Below, piece after piece: positions 1 to 9,756 of a DNA stretch of 64,000 nucleotides. Below the pieces are notes generated by a model. That model did no database searches. It saw only the letters and a program-made list of their open reading frames with translations, and was not told the DNA's origin. This DNA is from a virus. The stretch is from IMG/VR virus record IMGVR_UViG_3300041411_000178, positions 1-64,000 of that record; one strand, written 5' to 3'. Position 1 is the stretch's first letter; every line of letters starts with the position of its first letter. A program made the position numbers and the translations under genes.

Positions 1-47
1 CGAAACGACTTGGTGATAATGTCGCGGTCTCGAATTGTTACGGCCAT
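1..47 (-). CDS. Start of an unknown leftward gene (cut by window edge)
   Basis: A minus-strand ATG at 47 opens a frame that runs off the left edge (first residues MAVTIRDRDIITKSF). A weak purine-rich CAGGT lies about 9 nt upstream of the ATG. The terminator at 71-105 ends the preceding leftward gene, so this would need its own promoter in the short gap. Only 15 codons are visible, so neither function nor reality of the gene can be settled here. Confidence 0.35.
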   Translation of the reverse strand, partial: MAVTIRDRDIITKSF

Positions 48-70
48 TGATAAATACCTGGTTTGTGTAA

Positions 71-105
71 AGAAAAAAGCGGAAGTGGGTGTGACCCCAC
101 CTCCG
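71..105 (-). terminator. Rho-independent terminator of the giant virion gene
   Basis: The arms 80-89 and 96-105 form a 10-bp stem with one A/C mismatch and a 6-nt loop. Read leftward it is followed by a T-rich run (complement of 71-78). It lies directly after the stop codon (111-113) of the 2665-aa gene. Confidence 0.75.
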
Positions 106-110
106 TACAA

Positions 111-3100
111 TCAGATGGTGACAGCAGGCGAAGCAGGCTTCGAGTTGCTTTCCATCGATTTCAACAGTCCAGCAATTTGTTGCAACAGCTGGTTGGTCGT
201 ATCCTGCTTACCAGTACCCTCACCAACAACAGTAGTGAGTTTCTCCATCAAGCCACCTGGATCAGCCGGAGCAGGCTGCTGAGCCGTAGCTTGTTGTTTA
301 GGCACAGGTTTGCCGTACCCTTCTGGCAGTGGCTGCTTACTACCTTGAGGAGTAGACCCAGGAGCAGCAACAGGACCATTAGGGTTCTCGGTAGAACCAC
401 CCTGACCTGGCAATGGCAGCGAGGTGTACGGACCAGGGATCGCTCCCCCACCTGCTCCAGGAGCAACTTGATTACCCCCAGGTGCAGGAGCGTTGCTTTT
501 CATTGCTGGCGTTGGAACGGTCGTTGTATCTGGCGGAGTGGAAGGCATCTGACCCGGATCATACGCTTGATCTTTCGCAGTAACAGTCCCACCCGCTGTT
601 GTGTCTTGACCGGCTGGTTGTGCAGCACCAGCAGCTTGCGCAAACTTGTCAGCCGCTTCCTTCGACTTAAAGCCTACGTGAACATGACCACCCGTAGCAC
701 CGGCCGAAGCCTTAGCGTACTCGTTAAGCAGCAGGAAGTCATTTGGACCCATGTTAGCAGTCCGCAGGATGCCCGCTACAATGCTCATGGCCTGACCTGC
801 ACCAGTTGCACCGTTGGTCAAGGTGAAGTCCAACGCCAAGCCGAGAGCATGCTTAGAGTTAGGCTTCTTGTTCTTGTGGAACGCATCGTTCAATGCAGAG
901 AAGTAGCGGAAGTTCGGTACCTGACTCTGGATCAGTTGGCACAGACGGATAATACCAGGGTGAGCGTCACCGCCCGCAATGGCCTCTCCTGACTTAAGAC
1001 GCAAGCCACTCGAGTTAATTCCCGTACCGCCACCGACCAGAGAGCCTGGTTCGCTAGGAGCGCCGTTACCATAGTTCCCGCTGTAATCTGCACCGCCACC
1101 GCCTGGAGCCATGAGGCTTGGAGGTGTGCTGTAAGCCCCTGCGTTGCGAGAGCCACCACCTGGAGCTGCACCGATCTGCGGCGTGTTGCCTGTACCGATC
1201 GTAGGTGCTGGGTTGCTTCCCCCACCCCCGTACATCGAACCCGCACCTTGAGAAGGCGCTTGGTTCGTACCTTGAGCAGCCGCGTCGTCAGCCTTAAGCT
1301 GTCCGCTTTGCAACTGTTGCAGATAAGAGGTGTAGAGTTGGAACCGCTTAGGCATGCCCGGAAGTTCGTTACCACCATTCAAGCCAGTGGCTGCACGACC
1401 GAAGTTACCGTCCTGGGTGATGCTTTGCAGAAGCTTACTGTTCTTGTAGAAGTTGACCGCGATAGCCGCCATGACGTTTGGATCGTTCGACGCCAGCTCT
1501 GGATTGTTAACCAGGTCAATACCCAGTTGTTGTCCAATGCGAGCGTACTGTGCCCGACCCGTCAGTTGTACCAAGCCACGACCACGATACTTCCACCCAT
1601 CTCCTGGTGCAATGTTACCCAGTGTCTGACCCTTACCGCCGCCGTAAACGGTGTTAGCGATAGCTACAGGACCCGCAGCAACAAGTGCACGCGCCTGCGC
1701 CAGACTGGTAACCTCGCGGAACGTCTTGAGGAGATTCTCAGGAGTGGTATACCGCATGTTTTCGACAGTACGACCAAAGCCCTCTGTTTCGTAGTTGGTG
1801 AGTGCCAACATCTCAGCAATAGCACGAGGGTCAGTGAAGCCTTGTTTCAACATCTCGCGAATGATGAGTTGCTCTGCCAACTGCTTAGGAACTTTAACAC
1901 CGTTATCCTGACCATCGGCCGCCTGTACACCGCTCAAGTCCAAGTGACTGGTATCGCTGTCACCGGTAAGCGGTTGGTAGCCGTAGGAATTACCCGGGGT
2001 CTGATAAGCGCCGCCCAGGTTGTAGGTGTTACCAGTGCCTGAACCGCGACTGGTGTTCGTACCGTACTGCCCACCCAAGCCAACGTCACGACTATTTCTA
2101 GCCTTGCTCACGTCATCGACGTTTGCGCGTTTCGTTGTAAAGTCACCGCCCGTCTTGTGAGGGGAGATAGCCTTAGCCCAGGACTGGGTGTTCGTTTTAC
2201 CGGCTTCCTTTTCCGGGTCTTTCAGTTTAGCCGTTGTACTGGCTTCACCAAGCACGTCCAACATCCTGTCAACACGGTCTGGTTTACCCGGCGATACTGC
2301 GTCTTTGAACGGTGCGGCCCTGACATTCCAGATCGGTACAATCAACCCAGCGCCTGGTTCCACCTTGGTCTCTACCAGCGCCTTGGCGATCTCATAACGC
2401 GCGGTTACCGACAGGGATCTCCACACCACACCCGGATTACCACGACGGTAGTTCTGGATAAGGTTGAAGTAGTTCAGCAACGTTGGCATAAAGCGGTCTT
2501 TAAACCACCGGCACCAGTTATCTGCGTCACCCTTGTCAAGACGGAAGGCCTCTTTGAAGATGCCGAACATGTCACCAACCTGACCTTTGAACTGAGCACC
2601 CCCATCTGCAATAACGATGAGAGACTCGCAGTAGCGTTCCAGTTTCAGAACGGCTTCCACACGCCAGGTCAAGTCTTGATCGTTACCGTAGCACGCCAGA
2701 CGGATACCCGTGAGCATGTCCACTGGACGATTGTCAGGCAGCAAGTCTTTGATGAACACTTCACCAACTACTTTGGAGACCTTGTAGCCACCATTCAACT
2801 GGGCCAGCTGAGTATCGATCTCGTTCAGGCGGTCCTGTGCTTTGATAACGGCTTGCAACTTATCGTTGCTATCAAAGAACCCGCGAGGCTGTGCCAACAC
2901 AGCTTGCAGAGCGGCCTGCTCCTTCTTCATCGCCTCAACACCTTGCGGTGTCTTGATCGCTTCAGCATCGGCAGACGTATCTGTTTTACGGTCGATGTAC
3001 TTCTTCAGCTCTTCCAGTAAGTTGTTGCAACGTACCACGGTGGTCTTTTCACCCAGCAACGGGGTATCCGGATCGATCTTAGCAACGATCGAGTAGGGAA

Positions 3101-6100
3101 ACGGCATCACCGAACCGAGGGTCTGGTGAACCTGTTTGGCGACCTTGTATACGTCTTGACTGACAGCATCGTCGTAGTCCTTTAACGACTTCAGCTTAAC
3201 CACATCCAGACAGGCCATGTAGGTCAGGTACACCGGTTTGAAACGACCGTTGAACCAACTGAAGATGCTGCCAAGTTGTTGCTTGTCTTTCGGGTCAGTG
3301 ATGAACGCTTGCAGGATCTCTTGTAGTGGAGCATCTTTGGAGAACGACGCACGACCGTTACCGATCACCACGTAGTTGGTAAGCTTCTCCTCGATCTGCA
3401 AGATCTTCTTGCCCAAGTCGCTGTCAGGATCCGATACACCGTACTGTGTCATCCGGAGGTCGAACTGTTTCCCCGAGCCTCGTTTGACATAACGGTAGAT
3501 CCCGTAACCAATTGCACCTACAGCAACAGCCGCCAGCACATACGGGTTAAGCAACAGCGGAGCCATTGTAGTCCAGGCACCTGCCAACAGCGGTGTAGCC
3601 GCAGTCGCCATGGCACCCAACCCAATGTCCACACCTGCTGCCGCAGCAACCCCAGTAGCCATTTGGTAACCACCAATTACAGTGGTGGCAGTGGTGGCAA
3701 TATCTCCGATCTGGTTCAGCGCGCCGCCTTCGTCAATGAAGCCTGTGTTAACCAGCGCATCAACGCCCAAGCCCACTGCCAGACCAGCACCCACCTTCAT
3801 GCCACCTTTTGCAACGCGCCCACGAGGAGCCTTGCGATCACGGAGCTGTTTTGCGCGCTCTGCTTTCGTACGCTTCTTCCCGCGCAGATGGTCAAAGGTA
3901 TCAACACCCGCACCCGTCAGACTGCCTGTGCTAACGAGGGTGTAGATACCCTTCGCAATTGCCGCAATCCCTGTGGCCATAAACGGAAGCACTTTAATAC
4001 CGATGTTGGCAAAGGTACCGAGTGTCTTGAAACTGTTCCACAGCGTGCCCGTGAAGAACTTAGTAAGACCGAAGATCCCACCAGCGATAGCACCCAGACC
4101 GTCTTTCAACAGACCGAAGATACCCTGGCTTTCTTTCTTCTCCTTCTTACCACCGCCACCAAAGAAGCCCATACCCTGAGACATCTTAATCAAGGCATCC
4201 TGAGCGTCTTCGGCTTTCTTCTCCTTAGCCTTTTCCAACTTGTCGGCACGGGAGTTAAGACGGTTGTTCTCTTCGGGCTGCTCACCCAATTGCTTACGGA
4301 TACGTGCTTTGATTTGCTCGGCAACATTCCCGAAGCTGGCGTCCTTAGGCTTGGCATCTTCCGCCTCCCGGCGTTCCAATTCTTCAGGCGATACTTGAGC
4401 CTGTTGAGCACCCTTTGGAATCTCCAGCTTTTCCTGAGGTGCCGATGGTGCAGAGGCTGTGGTTTTCAACTTAACTTTCAGCTTAGGAGGTTTAACGCTC
4501 GTTACCGGAACGTTGACGTTCTCATCCCCCACCGGTGTATCCACTGTCGCGCCTGGCATCTCCAGTGCGTAACCCCAGTGCTTCAGCAGCAAGTGGTAGA
4601 TACGGTCGACCGAGTTAACGATCGGGCTGTAGTCAGCCTTGAAGGCCTTTACAGTGGCATCCTTGGCCTTACCGAATGCAGGACCCGCTTTCTCCCGGGC
4701 TTTGTTGAACAGGTCGAGACCCCATTCTCCCAGTTTCTTGCTAGCAGCACCCAGCTTGTTAACGCTCACACCCATCGAGGTACGCAGACCACGATCGTAC
4801 TCTTCCTGGGTAATGATTATGTCACCGTTCTTGTCGTAGACCGGTCCGTCGATCTCATGCCAGCCTGTCAGCTGAACCGCCTCACCACCCTCACCACGTT
4901 TCCAATACTCACCGGCAGCAAAACGCTTACCTACGAGCACAGGTGATTTCTCACCCTCCTTGTAAACGTCCATCTGGTGGAAGCGATTAACGATACGGTC
5001 TTTCAGGGCCACAGCACGACCGAATGGATCAACCCACTTGAACGCCCGCATAGCAAAGTCACGGATCTTGCTCAAACCGCTGAGCAATACTTCCTTGTTC
5101 TCCTTGGTAAACAGTTTACCGGCCAGACGACGTGCACCAATAATGGTGTCGTTGGTCTTGTCCTTAACGCTACCAGTGATCTGCTTCCACGACGTAATGA
5201 GGAATCCTTTCGTTGCGTCGTAGTAGTTACGGTTGGCCAGTTTGTTCGCTTCCAGGATCGGGGTATCAGAACCCTCCTCATAAAGGTCTTCACTGTCCAG
5301 AGCAGCACGGGTTTTCGACATGCTGTGAATCTTGCCGTAAGCCAAGGCTACCGCAGCACCACCACCCAGCAATGCAGCCGCTTTAGGGTCGTGGATTGCA
5401 TACGCTGCCAAACCACCCAACAGACCACCCAATACCAAAGGCTGAGCATCCAGGAGTTTATCAACCCCTTTGTTGAACATGTCCTTCAGGTTGGTTGCTT
5501 TCAGACGTTCAATGATCGAACGCTTACCGGCACTGATGTCGTGCTTGTCTTCGGAGGTAGGTGGTTTACCACTACCCGGTTGGTTGTGAAGGATACGAGT
5601 CAGGAGGTCATTACGCTCCACACCCATTTCCACCAGACGCTTCACCTGTTCATTTAGGCTGGTCATGCCAGCGTTCAACGGATCGAGGTTCAACATCTGA
5701 GCCAGCGGGTTGCCTGGACCTCCCATGTTGTTAATGGCTGTCTTCAAATCGCCCATGCTTGCCAGGGATTCAGTCAGCTTGTCCATTCCTTGAACCTTAA
5801 CACCCTCTGGAGACTCCTCTCCGGGGATTACAGGCGTTCTGTTACCGAAGGTCGGCACAGTGTAAGGGAAGCCACCAAAGCTCCCTGGACGAGTCGGTAG
5901 GGGGGTACGATCCGGGATCTTCGTATTACGGCGATTGGGGTCGGCAATGTACGAAGCGATAGCATCCTTGATCATGTCCATGTTGATGTCATCACGGTTA
6001 TACTCATCCGTGACAATCAACCCCGATTCTTTCAAGGCATCGTAACTACCGGTGCCCTTATGAATGTCCAACTGTGCAGCAATGTCAGGAACCAGGTTAC

Positions 6101-8108
6101 CCAGGCTCTTAACGGCATCGGCCACACCCACAACGTTCTTACGGGCCTTTTCAGTTGGCAGGTAGCCCGCCATCTTGATGCGGTTGGCATCAGAACCCGT
6201 TTCGAAGTCAGCGATGTGTTTGTCGGTAATGTCGAACGCAGCTTTCATGGCACGACGGATTTCAGCAGCAACCTTCGGACTAACGCCCGCATGCTCATCC
6301 AGCTTCAAGAAGTTCCAAGGCGTGAACGCCTCTTCCTTGTCGCTACCCATGATCAGTTCCATCGACAGCGCTTTCTTGGCCTCAGGGCTGAGTGCACCTA
6401 ACCCCAGTTGGTCAATCGTGTCTGTGATGTTGTTGGAGGACTGAGCCACCGAACTGAAGCTGTTGCGGTCGAGAACCTTGTTAACAACGTTGTTAACCTT
6501 TTGGTCGTGAGTAATGAAGCGGGCCTTTACGTAGTCATACGACATCGGCTTGAGCTTGTCTTCACCCGTCCGGATCTTCTCCAGCGACAGGTGGATCTGG
6601 CTCATCCACTGTGGAATGATTTCGTTCAGCGTACGGTCACTGCGACGGCTCCAGTGAGTTTGTTCGTAGCTGTCAGCCAAAGTACGATTGGTCAGCGAGT
6701 AACGACTACCACTGTTAGACCACGAGTTCTCGTACAACGACCCCAGACCCTTGTTAGCAGTCTTCTTCAGGGTGTTGAGAACTTCCCACTCCAACTTCGG
6801 CGTAGGCTTAGCACCCGGTGGCAACGAAGCCAGGTACTCGTCGTAGTCTTCATGACCGTTAACGTCCATACCACCGACGTAGTGACGCTGCATGGCGTTA
6901 ACCAGCCCAGCTGCGTTACCCGTGGTGTAGGTTGCGACGTTACCCAGATCCTCCATTCGCTTATAGGCGTCTTCTGCCCACTTCGCTTGTTTCGGATAGT
7001 TCTTCTTGAACTTGGCGAGGTACTCACGTGCTCTGCCCGACTTCATAATGCGTGGCAGTTGGCTAATAAACAAACCAGCCGCAGCATTACCTGCGATGTC
7101 ACCGAGGTTAAGGGTCATGCCCTCAGTCATCTCAGTGGCCATGCGCAGAGAGCCTACAACGTCGCCTACAGCCCCGATCGTGTCACTCCGTGCATCCTTA
7201 CCGAACTTGTCGTTAATGAACTCAGAGATGCCACCGAACTTGCTCTTGACGCTGCTGAAGAACTGCGAACGGATTTCCTTACGGATAGCCTGGCTGTGAG
7301 AGGTCTTCTCATAGTCCGACATCTTCGAGAACTCACGAATACTCTTCAGTTCACTGATGACGCGGTGTTGAGCCGCTTCCTGGAACTTGTAGTACTTCGC
7401 GTTCGTCAGGTACATCCGTGTCATGACGTTCAGCTGCATGGCATCGCTACGGGCTTGTACCCGACGCTGATGATCCAACAGCTGTTCCATGAGTTGGTTG
7501 TTGCGTACCAGGGAACGGTTCAGCGTGTTCATGCTGCCGATGGTACGACCACCCACCTCGGCCATCATGTCCATGGTGCGGTCGGCGATGGTCTCCATGG
7601 TGTTGCGTTCTAGGAGGGAGTTAGCCTCGCTAGCTTCCATGGCCATCTTGACCTGATCTTCGCTGACGTCTTCCATTCGAGGGGTGCTATCACCCTCAGA
7701 AAAGTCGGTCTTTTCCCAGTCAGAAAAATCGTGGGAACTGAACTTCATCAGCTGATCGGAGATTTTATTAGGACCCCCTTTACCGAGTTTGGTTCCGGCC
7801 CTTTTTGCGAGGTACTGGAGGTCTTGTACCGTCTGGTAACTATCTCCCTTAATTTCCTCCATTACTTCGCGACGACGCTGGTTTAACTGAGCGACGTTAC
7901 TGAATGCGCCAAGCCAAGTATTGGGCAAAACCATTTTGAGGGTGTTAACCCTGGCATCGGTGTCACCTACGGTCTTGCCGACGACACCCGAAAGGAAGCC
8001 GGTAGCAAAGCTTCTGATAAAGCCCGCTTTGGGTTTATCAAAATCGTCGTCAAAGTCTAGATCGCCACCAAAGGGATCGTCGTCCCATGAATCGAAATCA
8101 TCGGCCAT
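111..8108 (-). CDS. Giant virion protein with GH19 (chitinase/lysozyme-like) and M15-type peptidase domains
   Basis: A 2665-aa protein, probably a tape-measure or inner-tail component that carries peptidoglycan-cutting domains into the host envelope. The N-terminus is very acidic (MADDFDSWDDDPFGG). The middle is long and helical, with Ala/Gly-rich hydrophobic stretches at roughly 930-970, 1400-1470 and 1540-1620, as in tape-measure proteins. Around residues 2070-2260 a GH19 domain shows NYETEGFG and the family signature YRGRGLVQLTGRAQY. Around 2390-2480 an M15/D,D-peptidase-like zinc domain shows KHALGLALDFT and GGHVHVGF. The rest of the C-terminus is Pro/Gly/Gln-rich and disordered. phiKZ has a giant structural lysin (gp181, transglycosylase type) next to its virion RNAP genes, so position agrees; the GH19 plus M15 pairing differs. 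The ATG at 8108 has TGGGAG upstream. Domain calls are firm; the tape-measure role is inferred. Confidence 0.8.
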   Translation of the reverse strand: MADDFDSWDDDPFGGDLDFDDDFDKPKAGFIRSFATGFLSGVVGKTVGDTDARVNTLKMVLPNTWLGAFSNVAQLNQRRREVMEEIKGDSYQTVQDLQYLAKRAGTKLGKGGPNKISDQLMKFSSHDFSDWEKTDFSEGDSTPRMEDVSEDQVKMAMEASEANSLLERNTMETIADRTMDMMAEVGGRTIGSMNTLNRSLVRNNQLMEQLLDHQRRVQARSDAMQLNVMTRMYLTNAKYYKFQEAAQHRVISELKSIREFSKMSDYEKTSHSQAIRKEIRSQFFSSVKSKFGGISEFINDKFGKDARSDTIGAVGDVVGSLRMATEMTEGMTLNLGDIAGNAAAGLFISQLPRIMKSGRAREYLAKFKKNYPKQAKWAEDAYKRMEDLGNVATYTTGNAAGLVNAMQRHYVGGMDVNGHEDYDEYLASLPPGAKPTPKLEWEVLNTLKKTANKGLGSLYENSWSNSGSRYSLTNRTLADSYEQTHWSRRSDRTLNEIIPQWMSQIHLSLEKIRTGEDKLKPMSYDYVKARFITHDQKVNNVVNKVLDRNSFSSVAQSSNNITDTIDQLGLGALSPEAKKALSMELIMGSDKEEAFTPWNFLKLDEHAGVSPKVAAEIRRAMKAAFDITDKHIADFETGSDANRIKMAGYLPTEKARKNVVGVADAVKSLGNLVPDIAAQLDIHKGTGSYDALKESGLIVTDEYNRDDINMDMIKDAIASYIADPNRRNTKIPDRTPLPTRPGSFGGFPYTVPTFGNRTPVIPGEESPEGVKVQGMDKLTESLASMGDLKTAINNMGGPGNPLAQMLNLDPLNAGMTSLNEQVKRLVEMGVERNDLLTRILHNQPGSGKPPTSEDKHDISAGKRSIIERLKATNLKDMFNKGVDKLLDAQPLVLGGLLGGLAAYAIHDPKAAALLGGGAAVALAYGKIHSMSKTRAALDSEDLYEEGSDTPILEANKLANRNYYDATKGFLITSWKQITGSVKDKTNDTIIGARRLAGKLFTKENKEVLLSGLSKIRDFAMRAFKWVDPFGRAVALKDRIVNRFHQMDVYKEGEKSPVLVGKRFAAGEYWKRGEGGEAVQLTGWHEIDGPVYDKNGDIIITQEEYDRGLRTSMGVSVNKLGAASKKLGEWGLDLFNKAREKAGPAFGKAKDATVKAFKADYSPIVNSVDRIYHLLLKHWGYALEMPGATVDTPVGDENVNVPVTSVKPPKLKVKLKTTASAPSAPQEKLEIPKGAQQAQVSPEELERREAEDAKPKDASFGNVAEQIKARIRKQLGEQPEENNRLNSRADKLEKAKEKKAEDAQDALIKMSQGMGFFGGGGKKEKKESQGIFGLLKDGLGAIAGGIFGLTKFFTGTLWNSFKTLGTFANIGIKVLPFMATGIAAIAKGIYTLVSTGSLTGAGVDTFDHLRGKKRTKAERAKQLRDRKAPRGRVAKGGMKVGAGLAVGLGVDALVNTGFIDEGGALNQIGDIATTATTVIGGYQMATGVAAAAGVDIGLGAMATAATPLLAGAWTTMAPLLLNPYVLAAVAVGAIGYGIYRYVKRGSGKQFDLRMTQYGVSDPDSDLGKKILQIEEKLTNYVVIGNGRASFSKDAPLQEILQAFITDPKDKQQLGSIFSWFNGRFKPVYLTYMACLDVVKLKSLKDYDDAVSQDVYKVAKQVHQTLGSVMPFPYSIVAKIDPDTPLLGEKTTVVRCNNLLEELKKYIDRKTDTSADAEAIKTPQGVEAMKKEQAALQAVLAQPRGFFDSNDKLQAVIKAQDRLNEIDTQLAQLNGGYKVSKVVGEVFIKDLLPDNRPVDMLTGIRLACYGNDQDLTWRVEAVLKLERYCESLIVIADGGAQFKGQVGDMFGIFKEAFRLDKGDADNWCRWFKDRFMPTLLNYFNLIQNYRRGNPGVVWRSLSVTARYEIAKALVETKVEPGAGLIVPIWNVRAAPFKDAVSPGKPDRVDRMLDVLGEASTTAKLKDPEKEAGKTNTQSWAKAISPHKTGGDFTTKRANVDDVSKARNSRDVGLGGQYGTNTSRGSGTGNTYNLGGAYQTPGNSYGYQPLTGDSDTSHLDLSGVQAADGQDNGVKVPKQLAEQLIIREMLKQGFTDPRAIAEMLALTNYETEGFGRTVENMRYTTPENLLKTFREVTSLAQARALVAAGPVAIANTVYGGGKGQTLGNIAPGDGWKYRGRGLVQLTGRAQYARIGQQLGIDLVNNPELASNDPNVMAAIAVNFYKNSKLLQSITQDGNFGRAATGLNGGNELPGMPKRFQLYTSYLQQLQSGQLKADDAAAQGTNQAPSQGAGSMYGGGGSNPAPTIGTGNTPQIGAAPGGGSRNAGAYSTPPSLMAPGGGGADYSGNYGNGAPSEPGSLVGGGTGINSSGLRLKSGEAIAGGDAHPGIIRLCQLIQSQVPNFRYFSALNDAFHKNKKPNSKHALGLALDFTLTNGATGAGQAMSIVAGILRTANMGPNDFLLLNEYAKASAGATGGHVHVGFKSKEAADKFAQAAGAAQPAGQDTTAGGTVTAKDQAYDPGQMPSTPPDTTTVPTPAMKSNAPAPGGNQVAPGAGGGAIPGPYTSLPLPGQGGSTENPNGPVAAPGSTPQGSKQPLPEGYGKPVPKQQATAQQPAPADPGGLMEKLTTVVGEGTGKQDTTNQLLQQIAGLLKSMESNSKPASPAVTI

Positions 8109-8135
8109 CTTTAACTCCCAAGGGATAATTTTTAA
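8109..8135. promoter_or_regulatory. 27-bp divergent gap between two virion gene units
   Basis: The starts of the giant leftward gene and the rightward virion RNAP beta' gene are separated by 27 bp that carry both ribosome sites (TGGGAG leftward, AAGGGAT rightward). There is too little room for two independent promoters, so their promoters probably overlap or lie inside the opposing coding regions. The AT-rich stretch TAATTTTTAA precedes the rightward ATG. Confidence 0.35.
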
Positions 8136-9752
8136 ATGAAACCCACAAACCTTACGTTACTGGACTTTAACAAAATCGGTCCACCTGTGTTTCAACCGGT
8201 GACGTCCACTGACGCGTTTGAAGGCATGACCCAAAACCTCAACGAGGAAGGTCTTTATTCTCCTGAAATCTTCGGCAAGTTGGGTAGCAAAGAGCGCGAC
8301 GAGACCGAAGCGTTTATCGATACCAAATTAGAAATATTCAACCCAACGTACTTTAAAGCGATGATTCAAACAAAGTCGCTTTACCTCGGAATTATCAAAG
8401 GCACGGAATACGCCGTCTGGGACCCGCAGGCCAAAGATTTCATAAAATCCAACCTCCTCGACGGGGAGACTGGTTTCAGTTTCTTTGTGAGTCACTTCAA
8501 AGAATTGCAACCCACCCTGTCCGAGAGTTACAAGCGTAAACAAAAGGTTGAACTGGTTCAGCGCTTCAAGCCGATTGCATTGGCGAATAAGGTTCTGGTT
8601 CCGCCCGCCGGTCTTCGGGACATTGAGTTCCAACCGGATGGTTCTTCAGTAGAACCTGAGATCACCGACCTATACCGCAAGCTGTTGTTCCGCACGCGGG
8701 TAGTGTCACTGGGTAGCAAGGAAGATGGTGACAACCCACTGTATGATACGGTGCGTTGGGGACTTCAGAGTTCCTACAACGATATCGATCAGTACATCTT
8801 CGATCTGATGGACGGGAAGTCGGGTCTGTTCCAACGTCGGGTTTCGACTCGGGGTGTGGTGTCGGGTACTCGTAACGTTATTACCGCCCGTAAGGTCTCC
8901 AGAGAACACTTGCACAAAGGGAACGGGGTTAACCCGAACTCGGTGGACATGGGTCTCTATCAAGCGTTGCTGAACTTTCAGTACGTTTGTATTCACGCAT
9001 TGCTCACTAAGTACCTGGGGGATATTTTCCAGCCAGGCTCCCAAAACGTCAAGTTGGTTAACACCAAGACTCTGGAGTACGAATATGTCGAGGTCGCAGC
9101 AGCTGTTGTCGAAAAGTGGTCAACGGCCACAGGCATCTCCAAACTCTTCAACGGTTTCGGAAACGCTCGACTCCGCTCCAAACCCATCATCCTTTCTGGG
9201 CACTATCTGGCGCTGGTGTACGACGACGGTCATGATGTTTGTGTCCTGAGTGACATCAACGATCTGCCTGCCGGGAAAGATCGTAAACTGGTGACACCTA
9301 TCACCTACATGCAGCTCTATTACCTGTCCTGCCACAAAGTCATTGGCGAACAGGTTTCCCAGCAGACGCGTTACCCGGTAATCGGTATCGGTTCCATCTT
9401 CCCTGCCAAAGTTAACCTCTTGAGCATTGAAGGGGCCAAGCCGCGAACCATCCGTAACTCCGAGTGGGATGTGATCGAAGAGTGCATGCGCTATCCGCAC
9501 AACCTTGAAAAGCCTGATTACTTTGACGCCATGTCGGTAGACCCAAGTCGTGAAGCCGGTCTCGATTCCGACCACGACGGTGACATGCTCAACAGTAACA
9601 GTGTCTGTGCCGAAGACAGTAAGGCTCAGGTTAACGATCTATTCGGTAAACGTGAGTACTACATCAGCGGCAGCAATCGGTTCCTTTATGACCCTGTGAA
9701 CGAACCTATCTTGTTTATGCTCAAAGCCGCCACCAGCGGTATGGAGAAATAA
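8136..9752 (+). CDS. RNA polymerase beta'-like subunit, N-terminal part (probable virion RNAP)
   Basis: A 538-aa protein holding the metal-binding catalytic loop of multisubunit RNAP: SDHDGD at residues 478-483 (D479, D481, D483) corresponds to NADFDGD of bacterial beta'. phiKZ-type phages split beta' into separate genes, and this is the N-terminal half. It lies directly before a beta subunit gene and beside structural genes and the prohead protease, as for the virion polymerase of phiKZ (gp180/gp178 region), which is packaged and transcribes early genes on injection. No CxxC zinc cluster is visible, unlike the second beta' subunit at 57622. Phe is replaced by His in the DxDGD loop. The C-terminal half of beta' is not in this window. 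Confidence 0.8.
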   Translation: MKPTNLTLLDFNKIGPPVFQPVTSTDAFEGMTQNLNEEGLYSPEIFGKLGSKERDETEAFIDTKLEIFNPTYFKAMIQTKSLYLGIIKGTEYAVWDPQAKDFIKSNLLDGETGFSFFVSHFKELQPTLSESYKRKQKVELVQRFKPIALANKVLVPPAGLRDIEFQPDGSSVEPEITDLYRKLLFRTRVVSLGSKEDGDNPLYDTVRWGLQSSYNDIDQYIFDLMDGKSGLFQRRVSTRGVVSGTRNVITARKVSREHLHKGNGVNPNSVDMGLYQALLNFQYVCIHALLTKYLGDIFQPGSQNVKLVNTKTLEYEYVEVAAAVVEKWSTATGISKLFNGFGNARLRSKPIILSGHYLALVYDDGHDVCVLSDINDLPAGKDRKLVTPITYMQLYYLSCHKVIGEQVSQQTRYPVIGIGSIFPAKVNLLSIEGAKPRTIRNSEWDVIEECMRYPHNLEKPDYFDAMSVDPSREAGLDSDHDGDMLNSNSVCAEDSKAQVNDLFGKREYYISGSNRFLYDPVNEPILFMLKAATSGMEK

Positions 9753-9756
9753 AGGT

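Noticed and set aside
6408-7613. A 401-codon rightward frame inside the giant virion gene
   Set aside because: Antisense shadow of a long biased coding sequence, with no ribosome site and no domain.
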